From Oscillatoria sp. FACHB-1406 (GTDB lineage Bacteria; Cyanobacteriota; Cyanobacteriia; Cyanobacteriales; Spirulinaceae): 64,000 bases of DNA. Of the stretch, positions 17,625 through 28,033 are shown one piece after another (within the stretch, counting starts at the first letter, position 1; every line of letters begins with the position of its first letter). Made by a program: the position numbers and the translations under genes. The stretch is from positions 1-64,000 of the forward strand of contig NZ_JACJSM010000005.1 in NCBI RefSeq assembly GCF_014698145.1, given 5' to 3'. The notes under the pieces are model-generated. The model did no database searches. It had not been told where the DNA came from and was given only the letters and a program-made list of their open reading frames with translations.

Positions 17625-18911
17625 CTAGGTGAACTGATTGTTGGTTTCTAGGTTAAACAACATTTGCAACGATTCTAAGCAGCGTTCTCGCGCTTCGATA
17701 TCTTGTTGCGCCCGCAGTTGTACCATCGGTTCGTGCAGAATTTTGTTGACAATTCCGCGCGTTAATGCTTCGATGACTTCCTGATGTTTTTCGCCGAATT
17801 CGCTGCCCAAACGCGAGAGGGCTTTTTCGAGTTCTTGTTCGCGGATACTTTCAATTTTGTGCCGCAAACTGCTGATGGTGGGAACGGTATCGAGCGATCG
17901 CCGCCACAGTTCAAAGGCTGCGACTTCTTCTTCCAGCAAGACTTCCGCTTCCCGTGCCATCTGACGGCGACTCTCAGTATTTTGTGCAACAACGGCTTTC
18001 AGATCGTCTACGTTAAAACACTGAACTCGCTCTAACCCATCGACATCGGCGTGAATGTTGCGGGGTACGGAAATATCGATCAGCATCAGGGATTGATGGC
18101 AGGCGAGGCAGCCTTGTAGCATGGCGCGGTTGAGAATCGGTTCGGTTGCGCTGGTGCTGGTGAAGACGAGATCCGAGCCTGCGATCGCGGGTAGCATCTC
18201 CGTAATTTCCAGGAGTTGCAGCGGCGCGTCGGGAAATTGTCGGGCGAGTTCCAGGGAACGCTTGCGCGATCGATTGACGATGGTAATTTGGGTTGCGCCC
18301 TTCGCTAACAAATGCTTAACCAGCAAGTGCGCCATCTTGCCCGCACCGATGATGCTGGTGCGACAGGAAGGCAGATGGGCGGCTTTGATTTGCGCGAGTT
18401 CGACTGCTGCCGAAGAGATCGAAACCGCCCCTGTACCGATGCTGGTTTCGGTGCGAACTCGTTTCCCTGCCGTCATTGCTTGTTTGAAAAGGCGATCGAG
18501 CAGTTGTCCGAGTCCGTTGTATTTTTGGGCGAGTTTGTGGGTGGTTTTGACTTGGGCGAGGATTTGCCCTTCCCCGAGAACCAAACTATCCAATCCTGCT
18601 GCAACGCGCATGATGTGGCGCAGCGCATCTTGGTGAAGCAGAATGAAGAGATAGCGGCGCAAATAGTCGAGGGGAAGTTGACCGATTTCTGAGAGGAATT
18701 GCGTAATTTCTCTGACTCCGGGCTGACTTTCCCGAGCGACAACGTAGATTTCTAAACGGTTGCAGGTACTTAAGATCGCGACTTCTTCAATGTGGGGATA
18801 AGTTTTTAGGTGTGCGATCGCGGCTTCGATTTTCGGTTCCGGAATGCTTAATTTCTCCCGCACTTCTACAGGAGCCGTTTTATGACTAAGACCGACGACT
18901 AAAATATTCAT
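17625..18911 (-). CDS. hemA: Glutamyl-tRNA reductase
   Basis: This 428-residue enzyme reduces Glu-tRNA to glutamate-1-semialdehyde, the first committed step of haem and chlorophyll synthesis. The start is ATG 18911, giving [21 protein letters not shown], the conserved family opening. The frame extends nine codons upstream without conservation. Cys50 in [10 protein letters not shown] is the catalytic nucleophile. GxGxxG NADPH binding is in [19 protein letters not shown]-terminal helical dimerisation domain completes the protein. It follows glpX on the same strand. The glpX-hemA order is conserved in marine picocyanobacteria, which supports the call. Confidence 0.97.
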   Translation of the reverse strand: MNILVVGLSHKTAPVEVREKLSIPEPKIEAAIAHLKTYPHIEEVAILSTCNRLEIYVVARESQPGVREITQFLSEIGQLPLDYLRRYLFILLHQDALRHIMRVAAGLDSLVLGEGQILAQVKTTHKLAQKYNGLGQLLDRLFKQAMTAGKRVRTETSIGTGAVSISSAAVELAQIKAAHLPSCRTSIIGAGKMAHLLVKHLLAKGATQITIVNRSRKRSLELARQFPDAPLQLLEITEMLPAIAGSDLVFTSTSATEPILNRAMLQGCLACHQSLMLIDISVPRNIHADVDGLERVQCFNVDDLKAVVAQNTESRRQMAREAEVLLEEEVAAFELWRRSLDTVPTISSLRHKIESIREQELEKALSRLGSEFGEKHQEVIEALTRGIVNKILHEPMVQLRAQQDIEARERCLESLQMLFNLETNNQFT

Positions 18912-19003
18912 AAATAGAAAAGGTGTTTTTAAAAGCAACGAAGCCAGAATTGAGAAGAATACTTGCTTCTAAAATTCTGACTTCCCAGCGAATTAACCGT
19001 CAA

Positions 19004-20041
19004 TTAACGCAATTGAATGTACTTCGGCTTCTCAAACATATGAACCGTATCGACGAAGCGAGCGGTTTTCGATTGGCTGGAAATGACCAAGCTTTGGGTG
19101 CGCGCGCCGCCGTGGAAGAAGCGAACCCCTTCCATTAAGGTTCCGGGAGTAATCCCGCAGGCAGCGAACAGAACGGTTTGACCGTTAGCGAGTTCTTCTG
19201 CATTGTAAACGCGATCGCCGTCAGTAATCCCCATTTCGTTGAGGCGAGCCAAGTTTCCTTCCTTACTTTCTCCGATTAAGCCCGTTTTCACGACTTCCGG
19301 ATCGTAGATCAACTGCCCTTGGAAGTGACCGCCCAAGCAGCGCATCGCCGCCGCTGAAATCACGCCTTCGGGGGCTGCACCGATTCCCATCAGCGCGTGG
19401 ATGTTGGTTCCAGAGAATGCACAGCAGAGTGCGGCGGAAACGTCACCATCGCTAATCAGTCGCACCCGCGCGCCTGCACCGCGAATTTCTTGAATTAACT
19501 CTTTGTGGCGGGGGCGATCCATCACAACGACAACCAATTCTTCGATCGCGCGGTTCAAGCAATCCGAAATGATATGCAAGTTTTCCGTGGCTGACTTATT
19601 AATATCGACATGACCTTTGGCTGCCGGAGGTGCGGCGAGTTTCTTCATGTAGAAGTCCGGCGCAGCGAAGAGTCCGCCTTTTTCAGAAATGGCAAGTACT
19701 GCCATCGAACCGGGTTGTCCGTAAGCAACGAGGTTAGTTCCTTCGCAAGGATCGACCGCAATATCAATTTCGATGAGTTCGTCGGGGTTGCAATAATCTT
19801 TTGCATTCTCTTGGTTGCAAATTCCGACTTCTTCGCCGATATAAAGCATGGGGGCTTCATCCCGTTCGCCTTCCCCAATTACGATGCGACCGCGCATATA
19901 AATCTTGTTCATACGCTCCCGCATTGCTTCTACAGCTACGTGGTCGGCGGTATTTTTTTCGCCTTTACCCATCCACTTTGCCGAGGCGATCGCGGCTTGT
20001 TCGACAACTTCAATAATTTCTAAACCAAGCGTATTATCCAC
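19004..20041 (-). CDS. glpX: Class II fructose-1,6-bisphosphatase / sedoheptulose-1,7-bisphosphatase
   Basis: This 345-residue protein is the GlpX-type phosphatase that in cyanobacteria serves both FBPase and SBPase steps of the Calvin cycle. Metal-binding motifs include [14 protein letters not shown] near residue 55 and [25 protein letters not shown] near residue 95. SDGDVSAAL and [18 protein letters not shown] match the family. No signal or transit sequence is present. The start is ATG 20041. It lies 92 bases upstream of hemA and may be cotranscribed with it. Confidence 0.96.
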   Translation of the reverse strand: MDNTLGLEIIEVVEQAAIASAKWMGKGEKNTADHVAVEAMRERMNKIYMRGRIVIGEGERDEAPMLYIGEEVGICNQENAKDYCNPDELIEIDIAVDPCEGTNLVAYGQPGSMAVLAISEKGGLFAAPDFYMKKLAAPPAAKGHVDINKSATENLHIISDCLNRAIEELVVVVMDRPRHKELIQEIRGAGARVRLISDGDVSAALCCAFSGTNIHALMGIGAAPEGVISAAAMRCLGGHFQGQLIYDPEVVKTGLIGESKEGNLARLNEMGITDGDRVYNAEELANGQTVLFAACGITPGTLMEGVRFFHGGARTQSLVISSQSKTARFVDTVHMFEKPKYIQLR

Positions 20042-20233
20042 TGAATTTTCCTCTCAACTGCTTCTTTATTCCGGGCTGAGTTTGCCGTCTCCAGTTTTAA
20101 AGTCTATCAGAAGCCGGTATACCCACGAAATCTTGTGAGGGATTACTCAATGTTAAGTTTTGCTGCGAACTGTACCTGCGGGTCTGTCTCGGGACGCGAT
20201 CGCGCAATCGCTGAGTTTGCCCCCTTTCCTGAC

Positions 20234-21214
20234 TTAATTTTGAGATTCGCGATCGCCTCTGACGCGATCGATCTCTGTCTGGAGTTCTTCGACTTGCCGC
20301 CGCAGGGCTTCTATTTCACTCTCATTCTCAGTCGTAGGAGCGTCTACTGCACCCTCTGCACCAGAACGGGGATAATTACCTTGGCGAATTTGGCGATATT
20401 CCGCTGAGGCCGACCACTCCCGTAAATAGTGCAGGCGTTCTACAGAAAAAGGATGAGTCAGAAATGCGCCTTGACCGCCGTTGTAAATCAGGAATTTATA
20501 AAGTTGGTTCAATCCATCTCGATTTAATTCTAGATAGGTCTCTGACTGACGGATAAATTCGTCAAGATTGCACTCATGGGCGTATTTGTGGCTTCCTCCG
20601 GAGAGTTTCATCATCGTTTGCATCACCACTCTAAGGTCATCCATCACCAATAGCGCCGCGCGATCGGCAGAAAGTTCGGCTTTCCGCAGCCATTCGTAGA
20701 AAGCGAAAATCAAACCGCTACTGAGTACGTTTCCCAGTCCTAGGGTTAAATCTCCTAGGAATTGTGCCGCCCCCATCGCCCAAATCGCCATCTGAATCAA
20801 TACAGTGTGTTCGCATTTAATATGTCCGAGTTCGTGAGCGATCGCTGTCCGAATTTCTGCCTCATTGAGTAAATCTAACAACCCGCTGTTGATGACGATG
20901 GACGGACATTCGCGACCGAGGGCATAAGCATTGGCAGTAGGAGTCTGACTGATGTAGAGTTCGGGTTCGGTGGTGACATCTAAATCGCGCAGGCACTCGC
21001 GGAAAATTCCGTAAATGGTGGAGTATTGGCGGGGGCCGACTTTAATGTAGTTCCCGAGAAAATAAACCCGCTGAGGTCGTTCGTAGACGTATTTAACAAA
21101 ATTGCGGGCTAGGAGATTAAATCCGGGAACGCTGCGTAATGCTTGTTCGGCTTGGCGATCGAGGGGGTGTCGGAAGGCTTCGCTGGACAGTCCGGGATAG
21201 GTAGGCATACGCAA
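20234..21214 (-). CDS. M48 family zinc metallopeptidase
   Basis: The 326-residue protein has an intact M48 site: His127-Glu128-Leu-Gly-His131 in IAHELGHIKCEH, and the third ligand Glu180 in KAELSADRAAL. Hydrophobic segments flank the site (about 140-172). The protein may therefore be membrane-associated, like HtpX or Oma1-type peptidases. The last 35 residues are a charged coiled coil (ENESEIEALRRQVEELQTEI). Its substrate is unknown, and membrane protein quality control is the usual role. The start is ATG 21214. Confidence 0.85.
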   Translation of the reverse strand: MRMPTYPGLSSEAFRHPLDRQAEQALRSVPGFNLLARNFVKYVYERPQRVYFLGNYIKVGPRQYSTIYGIFRECLRDLDVTTEPELYISQTPTANAYALGRECPSIVINSGLLDLLNEAEIRTAIAHELGHIKCEHTVLIQMAIWAMGAAQFLGDLTLGLGNVLSSGLIFAFYEWLRKAELSADRAALLVMDDLRVVMQTMMKLSGGSHKYAHECNLDEFIRQSETYLELNRDGLNQLYKFLIYNGGQGAFLTHPFSVERLHYLREWSASAEYRQIRQGNYPRSGAEGAVDAPTTENESEIEALRRQVEELQTEIDRVRGDRESQN

Positions 21215-21815
21215 TGTCAGAGAGTTGTTGAATTGTTCTATCTTATCGATCGCGGCTCCCCTTCAGCTACCGGATACCGAACCGGTAAGCCCTCGATTGG
21301 GTTTCAAATCCCAACTTCTGCTCTGACGATCTCATCTTTTATGCCGCTCGAACTTTAGAAAATAACTATTTCGCTCGGCACAATTTAGAGCGCTTTAACG
21401 CCAATCTGTACTCTCGATCGCTGTAGCGAAGATAAGGAAAGATAAAAAGGATTAGTTCGCGTGGAAGCGGAAGAGAACTTACGAAAACGGCAGGTTTCTG
21501 ACATTCCCAGCCGTAAAACGGACGGGGATTCTTGGTTCGACGAGACCACTTAGGCTAGATCTAGCACTACGCAGATCGATTAGGACATTCGGTAGGGTGG
21601 GCAGCGCCCACCAGGCAAAGCTTTCAGCTTTTAGGATCGCTCATTCTTTGGCAAGTAGCGCAATACCTTGCAGCGTCTAGCCCAAAGGTGGGACTCTCCC
21701 CCGCGCACCAAGTTTGATAAGATGAACAATCAGAGCAAATTCAAAGTTAACCTAAATCGAGAGAATGGTTCTCTTTGGGCGAGAGAGCAATGCTTTAGGA
21801 GGATAAAAAGAAAGA
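21215..21815. other. 600-base intergenic region between the M48 gene and psbU
   Basis: No gene is recognisable. It holds two adjacent small hairpins at 21269-21314 that superficially look tRNA-like, and a short GTAGGGTGGGC repeat at 21592-21612. The last 100 bases should carry the psbU promoter. Confidence 0.5.
21592..21612. repeat. Copy of the GTAGGGTGGGC repeat family
   Basis: GTAGGGTGGGCAGCGCCCACC is a compact palindromic copy, where GGTGGGC and GCCCACC pair across a CAGC or AGC centre. The same sequence occurs at 42478-42498. Confidence 0.7.
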
Positions 21816-22244
21816 ATGATGAAAAAATTAGTTCGGATTTTCGCGGTTTTGGCTTTAATTGTAAGTTCTTGGGGATTGACGAACCAACAGCCTGCATTCG
21901 CTATCGATCTGAGTGCTGTCACGCTGCGATCGCCTGCGCCCGTCTTGGCAGCGGGCTATCGCAATCCTGCCGATGACAAACTCAGCAGCGAATTTGGCAC
22001 CAAAATTGATTTAAATAACACCCACGTCAGAGATTTCCGCGAACTGCGCGGTTTCTATCCGACGCTGGCGAGCAAAATCATCCAAAACGCGCCCTATGAA
22101 AAGGTTGAGGATGTTTTGAAGATTGACGGTTTGAGCGACTCTCAGATCGCTCGTTTGAAAAGTACCTTAGACCTTTTTACCGTAACGGATACCGAACCGG
22201 TTTATAACGAAGGCGACGATCGCTACAACCCGGGCGTGTACTAA
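21816..22244 (+). CDS. psbU: Photosystem II extrinsic protein U (12 kDa)
   Basis: The 142-residue precursor has a signal peptide with a hydrophobic core (IFAVLALIVSSWGL) and AFA-type cleavage site near residue 29. It is thus exported to the thylakoid lumen, where PsbU stabilises the oxygen-evolving cluster. The mature part has the PsbU helix-hairpin-helix-like core (KIDLNNTHVRDFRELRGFYPTLASKIIQNAPYEKVEDV) and ends PVYNEGDDRYNPGVY. AGGAGG at 21798-21803 precedes ATG 21816. A second ATG at 21819 could also be used. A strong terminator follows. Confidence 0.96.
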   Translation: MMKKLVRIFAVLALIVSSWGLTNQQPAFAIDLSAVTLRSPAPVLAAGYRNPADDKLSSEFGTKIDLNNTHVRDFRELRGFYPTLASKIIQNAPYEKVEDVLKIDGLSDSQIARLKSTLDLFTVTDTEPVYNEGDDRYNPGVY

Positions 22245-22285
22245 AAATCGAGTATCGCTCAGTTGCTCGATTCAATCCATGACGG

Positions 22286-22313
22286 AACCCACTCCAACTC
22301 GGGGTGGGTTTTT
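22286..22313 (+). terminator. Rho-independent terminator of psbU
   Basis: AACCCACTCC (22286-22295) pairs over ten positions with GGGGTGGGTT (22301-22310) around loop AACTC and runs into TTTTT. It lies 42 bases after the psbU stop codon. Confidence 0.85.
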
Positions 22314-22421
22314 ACAATTTCTTTCGAGAATTCAAAATTCCCATCCCCGAGCAAAAGAGAATTGAAATTCAAGGAACAATTAATTGTCAATTGTCCATTG
22401 TCAATTATCCATTAAAAACAT

Positions 22422-24086
22422 ATGTCTGCCTTAAACCCATTTTCCTCGACTCAGTTCGATGCGATCGCGATTGGAACGGGGGCGGCGGGGTTATATGCCG
22501 CCCTATGCTTGCCAGAATCTTGGCGCGTGGCGTTAGTGACGAAAGAAAGTTTGCGAACTGGGGCGAGTGAGTGGGCGCAGGGAGGCATTGCAGCGGCGAT
22601 CGCGCCGGACGATTCCCCAAGCTTCCACCTCGAGGATACCTTAAAAGCGGGCGCAGGATTGTGCGATCGCGCCGCCGTTGAATTCCTCGTCGAAAACGCC
22701 CCCACTGCCATCCATCGCCTCGTCGATCTCGGCGTAGCATTCGATCGCAAACAAGAGTCACTCGCCCTCACCCTCGAGGCTGCCCACTCCCATCCCCGCG
22801 TCCTCCACGCCGCCGATACCACCGGACGCGCGATCGTCGCCACCCTCGCCGAACGAGTCTTGCAACGCCCCAATCTTCAAGTCTTTTCCGAAGCGTTCGC
22901 GATTGGCTTGTGGATAAATCCCGAAAACGGGCGCTGTCAGGGCGTAGGATTGCTCTGTAACGGTAAAATTGAATGGATTCGCGCTGCTGCTGTCATTCTC
23001 GCGACGGGCGGCGGCGGACAAGTTTACTCGCAAACCACTAACCCCGCCGTCAGTACCGGCGATGGCGTAGCTTTAGCTTGGCGCGCGGGCGCAAAAGTGC
23101 GCGATCTCGAATTTTTTCAATTTCATCCCACCGCCCTCACCCGCCCGGGCGCGCCCCATTTCTTGATCAGCGAAGCGGTGCGGGGCGAAGGCGCGCATTT
23201 AATCGACGCGCGAGGACATCGGTTTGCCTTTGACTATCACCCCAAAGGCGAACTCGCCCCGCGCGATATCGTCAGTCGCGCCATTTTTAACCATTTGGAG
23301 AGGAATTCGGAGTTAGGAGACTGCGTTTATCTCGATTTACAACCGATCGCGCGCGATCGCATCCGCTATCGTTTCCCTAATATTATTCAAGTCTGCCAGC
23401 ACTGGGGGATCGATCTTTTTAACGAACCGATTCCCGTCGCCCCCGCTGCCCACTATTGGATGGGGGGAATTGCCGTCGATTTGAACAATCAAACTTCGAT
23501 TCCGGGATTGTACGCGATCGGCGAAACCGCCAGTACCGGCGTTCACGGCGCGAATCGCCTCGCCAGTAATTCCTTACTTGAATGTATCGTTTATGCCGCC
23601 CAACTCGCCCATCTCGATCTGCACGGTGCGACAATCGCGGCGGAAACTGAAGCAGTACCGGAGTGCGATCGCGAAAGTTACGAAACAACTGCCCAGCGCG
23701 CCTGCGAGATTCGCGAACAATTGCAAGCTTTGATGTGGTACAGTGCCGGGATCTTGCGATCGCAACCCGTTTTAGAAGACGCGATCGCGAAAGTCGAAGC
23801 TTGGAAAGCAGAAGTCTCTAAATCGCCCGCCAGCCGCTATTTTCTGGCTTCTCGTGCCAGTCAAAACGCGCGCTTGGAGTCCCCCGTTGCTGAAGCCAAC
23901 CTACGCGCTTGCGGCGAAGTTTTCAACCTCCTCGACATTGCCGCCCTCATCCTTAAAAGTGCTGCATGGCGAAAAGAAAGTCGCGGCGGACATTACCGCA
24001 GCGACTTTCCCGAAACTCACCCCGAGGGGGCAGTGCATACATTGGTGGAGGGCGATCGCTTTTGGAACGAACCCGTCCGAGGTTAA
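22422..24086 (+). CDS. nadB: L-aspartate oxidase
   Basis: This 554-residue flavoprotein oxidises L-aspartate to iminoaspartate, the first step of de novo NAD synthesis. The FAD fold is AIAIGTGAAGLYAAL near residue 13. ASEWAQGGIAAA, LEFFQFHPTALT and SEAVRGEGAHLID carry conserved flavin and substrate residues. GLYAIGETASTGVHGANRLASNSLLE is the FAD-binding signature of the succinate dehydrogenase/fumarate reductase group. A C-terminal helical domain follows. The start is ATG 22422, just downstream of an AT-rich direct repeat (22366-22415). Length is normal. Confidence 0.95.
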   Translation: MSALNPFSSTQFDAIAIGTGAAGLYAALCLPESWRVALVTKESLRTGASEWAQGGIAAAIAPDDSPSFHLEDTLKAGAGLCDRAAVEFLVENAPTAIHRLVDLGVAFDRKQESLALTLEAAHSHPRVLHAADTTGRAIVATLAERVLQRPNLQVFSEAFAIGLWINPENGRCQGVGLLCNGKIEWIRAAAVILATGGGGQVYSQTTNPAVSTGDGVALAWRAGAKVRDLEFFQFHPTALTRPGAPHFLISEAVRGEGAHLIDARGHRFAFDYHPKGELAPRDIVSRAIFNHLERNSELGDCVYLDLQPIARDRIRYRFPNIIQVCQHWGIDLFNEPIPVAPAAHYWMGGIAVDLNNQTSIPGLYAIGETASTGVHGANRLASNSLLECIVYAAQLAHLDLHGATIAAETEAVPECDRESYETTAQRACEIREQLQALMWYSAGILRSQPVLEDAIAKVEAWKAEVSKSPASRYFLASRASQNARLESPVAEANLRACGEVFNLLDIAALILKSAAWRKESRGGHYRSDFPETHPEGAVHTLVEGDRFWNEPVRG

Positions 24087-24091
24087 GCGTT

Positions 24092-24451
24092 TTACAGGAC
24101 GCGAAAGATGAACGGATAGCGATAAGGCTCATCCGGTTGGTTCAAAGACTTAAGAATTGCAAAAATCGGCGTAATCCAGTGGAAGAGGAGAAAGAGCGCC
24201 CCTAAAAGCCATGCTAGAGGAATACCAATAATGGTCACTGCCAAGATAAAGCAGAGAGGACCGATAATCACCCCGTAAAGCCAGATATTCAAATGGAAGT
24301 TCAGAACTTCCTTAGCAGTAGCTTTAACGACGGGATCCTCAACCAGAAAGAAAATCCCCAAGGGAAGACCGATGAATAGTATTAGTGCAGCAAAAAATAC
24401 TGAGGCGTGGCAGAGGATAGATAAAAGCTTGCGTTTGTCGGGATCGTACAT
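24092..24451 (-). CDS. DUF4870 family small membrane protein
   Basis: The 119-residue protein has three to four hydrophobic segments (residues about 10-35, 52-80, 82-105). The typical DUF4870 pattern is present: KLLSILCHASVFF near the start, KEVLNFHLNIWLYG, and a short basic/acidic C-terminus (NQPDEPYRYPFIFRVL). I start it at ATG 24451, since the longer frame to 24508 reads through the repetitive TTGATAATTGATAATTG sequence. Function is unknown. It is convergent with nadB, only five bases apart. Confidence 0.8.
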   Translation of the reverse strand: MYDPDKRKLLSILCHASVFFAALILFIGLPLGIFFLVEDPVVKATAKEVLNFHLNIWLYGVIIGPLCFILAVTIIGIPLAWLLGALFLLFHWITPIFAILKSLNQPDEPYRYPFIFRVL

Positions 24452-24700
24452 GGTAATTGATAATTGATAATTGACAACGACATCATCTGAATACTTTGAC
24501 AGTAACATCCAGTTGACAATGAGTGCTATCCAGTTGAGGGACGGATTTCCTCACTGCGGGATTGCTGGAATTCTGCGGCTTGGAATTGTACATCCCGCCC
24601 TGCTGCATTCTTAATTCGCATCAAAGATAATTTTTAATTTGTAATTTTTAGTTCCACAAGTATAATTTCATCTCATACCTAGGTGTAGAAGAGCGAGTGT

Positions 24701-25969
24701 ATGACAGACTGGCAAGTTATTGAGGGGGGCGTGACAGCCCCTAAAGGGTATAAAGCCGCAGGCATTAAGGCAGGACTCAAGCCTTCCGGCGCGCCCGATT
24801 TAGCCTTGATTGTATCCGAGACAGACGCAATGGCAGCAGGCGTATTCACTAAAAGTCAAGTGCGCGCCGCCTGTGTCGATTATTGTCGATCGCGCCTGCA
24901 AAAAAAAGCCAGCGCCCGCGCCATTCTCTGCAATGCCGGACAAGCCAACGCAGCCACCGGCGAACAAGGATGGCAAGATGCGATCGAAACCGCCCAACTG
25001 CTCGCTAACGAACTCAACATTTCTCCCGATGAAATTCTGCTGGCTTCCACTGGCGTAATCGGACAGCGCATGAAAATGGAAGCCTTTCGCAGCGGTATTC
25101 CCAAACTCGTTGCCGCTGCCTCAGAAACCGGCGGCGATGACGCAGCCCGAGCCATTGTCACGACCGATTTAGTCACCAAATCGATCGCGCTTGAAACCCA
25201 AATTGACGGCCGTCCGGTGCGGATTGGCGGTATGGCGAAAGGTTCCGGGATGATTCATCCCAACATGGCGACGATGCTGGGCTTCGTGACTTGCGATGCT
25301 GCTGTCTCCACGGCGTTATGGCAAGAAATGCTAAGCCGCGCCGCAGATCGCAGTTTCAATCAAATCACTGTCGATGGCGACACCAGCACCAACGATACTC
25401 TCATCGCCCTCGCTAACGGACAATCGCGCACTTCTGCCATTACTGAAGCTAGCCCGGAAGCCGAACAATTAGAAGCGATGTTAACGGAAGTTTGCCAGTA
25501 TTTAGCCAAAGCGATCGCGCGAGACGGTGAAGGCGCTACCTGCTTGATTGAAGTACAGGTTTCCGGCGCGCCCGACGAAGCTGCCGCCAGTCAAGTCGCC
25601 AAAACCATTGTCGGTTCTTCCCTGCTGAAATCTGCCATCTTCGGGCGCGATCCGAACTGGGGGCGCATCGCTGCCGCCGCCGGACGCGCTGGAGTCGATT
25701 TCGAGCAAGAAAACTTGCGCGTGCGCATGGGGGATTTCTTATTAATGGAAAACGGACAACCGCTTCCTTTCGATCGCGCCGCCGCCAGCAATTATTTAAA
25801 AGAAATTGCTGCCAATTCTAGCGAAGAACGCAATGGAGAAATCCAACAACGCCGCGATAATCCGGTCGTTATTGCGATCGATCTCGGCAACGGTTCTGCA
25901 ACCGGCAAAGCTTGGGGCTGCGATCTCAGTTACGATTACGTCAAAATTAATGCTGAATATACAACTTAA
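24701..25969 (+). CDS. argJ: Bifunctional ornithine acetyltransferase / N-acetylglutamate synthase
   Basis: The 422-residue ArgJ transfers acetyl from N-acetylornithine to glutamate in the arginine cycle. ArgJ proteins cut themselves before a threonine. The motif NMATMLGF places the cut between Ala190 and Thr191, and Thr191 becomes the nucleophile. Conserved STGVIG (about 116-121), KGSGMIHPNMA and NDTLIALANG are also present. GRDPNWGRI lies in the beta chain. ArgJ that is also able to use acetyl-CoA is called bifunctional, and the sequence alone does not decide this. The gene stands alone. Confidence 0.95.
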   Translation: MTDWQVIEGGVTAPKGYKAAGIKAGLKPSGAPDLALIVSETDAMAAGVFTKSQVRAACVDYCRSRLQKKASARAILCNAGQANAATGEQGWQDAIETAQLLANELNISPDEILLASTGVIGQRMKMEAFRSGIPKLVAAASETGGDDAARAIVTTDLVTKSIALETQIDGRPVRIGGMAKGSGMIHPNMATMLGFVTCDAAVSTALWQEMLSRAADRSFNQITVDGDTSTNDTLIALANGQSRTSAITEASPEAEQLEAMLTEVCQYLAKAIARDGEGATCLIEVQVSGAPDEAAASQVAKTIVGSSLLKSAIFGRDPNWGRIAAAAGRAGVDFEQENLRVRMGDFLLMENGQPLPFDRAAASNYLKEIAANSSEERNGEIQQRRDNPVVIAIDLGNGSATGKAWGCDLSYDYVKINAEYTT

Positions 25970-25977
25970 TCGGGGTT

Positions 25978-25994
25978 GTAGGGTGGGCATTGCC
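25978..25994. repeat. Partial copy of the GTAGGGTGGGC repeat family
   Basis: GTAGGGTGGGCATTGCC begins nine bases after the argJ stop codon and matches the left end of the element at 14914. No matching right end is visible, so it appears truncated. Confidence 0.6.
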
Positions 25995-26083
25995 GTTTCT
26001 GGGATTGAACCTAAAAAAAGGGCATCAAGTCGGCAATTCTCACCCGCGTAATTTTGCCCGTGACCGAGTAGTTGACCGGCTTT

Positions 26084-27388
26084 CTAATAATACGCCCCGC
26101 AAGGGCTACGCCAAGTTTCTGCTTCTCCCTCAAAACTTTCTGTATCGGGATAACGCTCTTTTAAGTGCTGATTTACGGCTTCAGCTTGGGTGCGGTGTCC
26201 CCGATCGGCCAACCCTAGTGCTAAACCGATATAAATATCAGGATTGGGATTAGGGATAGTTTGTTCGAGGAGCGTTAATATCTTGTCTAGACGATTTTGG
26301 CGATCGAGGAGTTGGACTAGGCGATCGTACCCGGTAGGTCTGACCGCATGGCAGCGGCGATCGTTGGGTATATTTCTGGGAAATGCCCGAATTCCTTCTA
26401 GATAAACTTGCAGGGCGCGATCGCTTTGTTGATTTCTAGTTAACAAATCTCCGAACTCTATGTAGATTATTGGTTCGCCCGTCCCTTGAGTCAAAAGAAG
26501 GTCATAAACAACGATCGCCTCATTCAGTTGATTATTCTTCGCTAGTTCCCTAGCCAATTGCCAAGATAGAGAATAGTTTGTCGGTTCTTGGCGAATTATC
26601 TGACGATAGAAAGCAATTAATTCCTCCGGCTGCCCCCAGAGTTTCAGGATATCCAGGAATTCCGATCTAACAGTTGGGTTATTGGGATAGCGACTCACCA
26701 GTTGCCGGAATAGAGAAATGGCATCTTGACGAATGGAATTTCTACTACGATAGCCGGAACCATTGATATCTCCCTCTACCCCTTGGGAGTTGGCTACTCT
26801 GGCTAGTTCTAGGGCAGATTCAGGGGAAAGGGGACGACCTAGGCTAGCCTCTAAAAAGTCGAAGCCATTCGCTAACTGCCCTTGGGCTGCCAATCCCCTC
26901 GCCAAATCGTAGTAGCCTCGTTGGGTCGTGGGGTTGTTCTGAATTTCTTGCAATCCTCTAGCAATGTTTTGGGCAGCATCCTATTGGCTAGCTTGGACTC
27001 TTTCTAAAGCCTGTCGGGCTTGACGATTTATCTCCGTATCGCTGGTATTATCTATTACTCTCTGCAAGACCTCGATCGCCTCGGTAAACTTTCCCTGAGT
27101 TTGCAGAATTTGCCCGAAGTGAATTTGAATATATCCATACATATAGTCATTCAGGGTGTCGGGTTGGGGCTGAGACAGAATCTGCCGATAAAGCATTTCT
27201 GCTTCTGGATATTTGTCCTCAGATTCTAACCTTTGAGCTTGGTCAAAAAGATTTGACCACCCAGCAGAACCGTTCTCAGCCTTAGCAATGCTTTGGAGTC
27301 GCTCGGGAAGGATAGCCGGGGTGATGGTTGCAGCGAGGACTGAGACGATCGAAACTAGACCGACGACTAGACGAGTTGAAAAATTCAT
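26084..27388 (-). pseudogene. TPR-repeat secreted protein interrupted by an in-frame TAG
   Basis: Two stretches of open frame, 27388-26981 and 26980-26084, are in the same reading frame and are separated only by one TAG codon at 26981-26983. Read through, they make a 434-residue protein with a signal peptide (LVVGLVSIVSVLAATITPA) and continuous TPR-like helices. The junction QASQ-stop-DAAQNIARGLQEI sits within a repeat, and nothing is missing. A CAA or CAG to TAG change, or a base-call error, fits. The downstream half has no good start, only TTG 26953. TPR proteins are scaffolds, and the partner is unknown. Confidence 0.75.
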
Positions 27389-27448
27389 CTTTTTATACTG
27401 TTTTTACCCGTTGAGGCAGACAGCCAAACTACTCCATCGAAACGCTAG

Positions 27449-27865
27449 CTAAAGCTCGGTACTGATTAAATTAATGTCATAATCGAGGGTTGCATCGGTA
27501 TCCTGAGCCAGAAACTTGCCATTACTGTGGGCCAATTGGCTCTCGTCTTCTTCAATGCTAAACTCAACGCTTACTTTGATTTTAACTTTTGCTTTTTGCC
27601 AGCCAGTGACATCGGTTTTGAGGATTTCACAGTCAATCCCTTCATTAAACCACTTCGTATAATCTTCGTGGTTGTCGTAGGCGCTAACCGTCTGTTTGCT
27701 AATTTTAATGCCTTGATTGCCGAGCAAACCGATTAGTCCGTAACCAAAATCGTAGTCGAAGCACTGATATAAAGCTTTTTTAAACCGACCAATTTTAAAG
27801 GTCTCTTCCCCGAAAGAGATCACGTCATTTTCGTTACAATCGATCGCGCGGTAAAGTGCTTCCAT
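27449..27865 (-). CDS. KGK domain protein
   Basis: The 138-residue protein resembles the cyanobacterial KGK family (PF08872 type). It has the segment DVISFGEETFKIGRFKKAL near residue 14 and a C-terminal beta-rich part (KAKVKIKVSVEFSIEEDESQ). It is acidic, soluble and lacks any enzymatic motif. The family is almost confined to cyanobacteria and its role is unknown. The start is ATG 27865. Confidence 0.7.
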   Translation of the reverse strand: MEALYRAIDCNENDVISFGEETFKIGRFKKALYQCFDYDFGYGLIGLLGNQGIKISKQTVSAYDNHEDYTKWFNEGIDCEILKTDVTGWQKAKVKIKVSVEFSIEEDESQLAHSNGKFLAQDTDATLDYDINLISTEL

Positions 27866-28033
27866 TGTGAAATTCCCCTGCTAATTTTTAATTTGCTCGC
27901 TTCACTCTTTATTATTCCCTCGTTGTTGGCTCTCGTCTACCAGAGGGCAAGAATTTGACTCAATTTTTTGGGCTTTAGTTTAGCGTTCGCTGAGTCTTGT
28001 AACAGAAGCAGAGAGCGCAATATGACTGATTGA

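Noticed and set aside
21266-21330. tRNA-like sequence on either strand upstream of the M48 gene (hairpins ACCGG/CCGGT and TTGGG/CCCAA)
   Set aside because: Both hairpins have 8-base loops, the anticodon-like loop lacks U33, and no acceptor stem pairs. I regard it as two simple hairpins rather than a tRNA.
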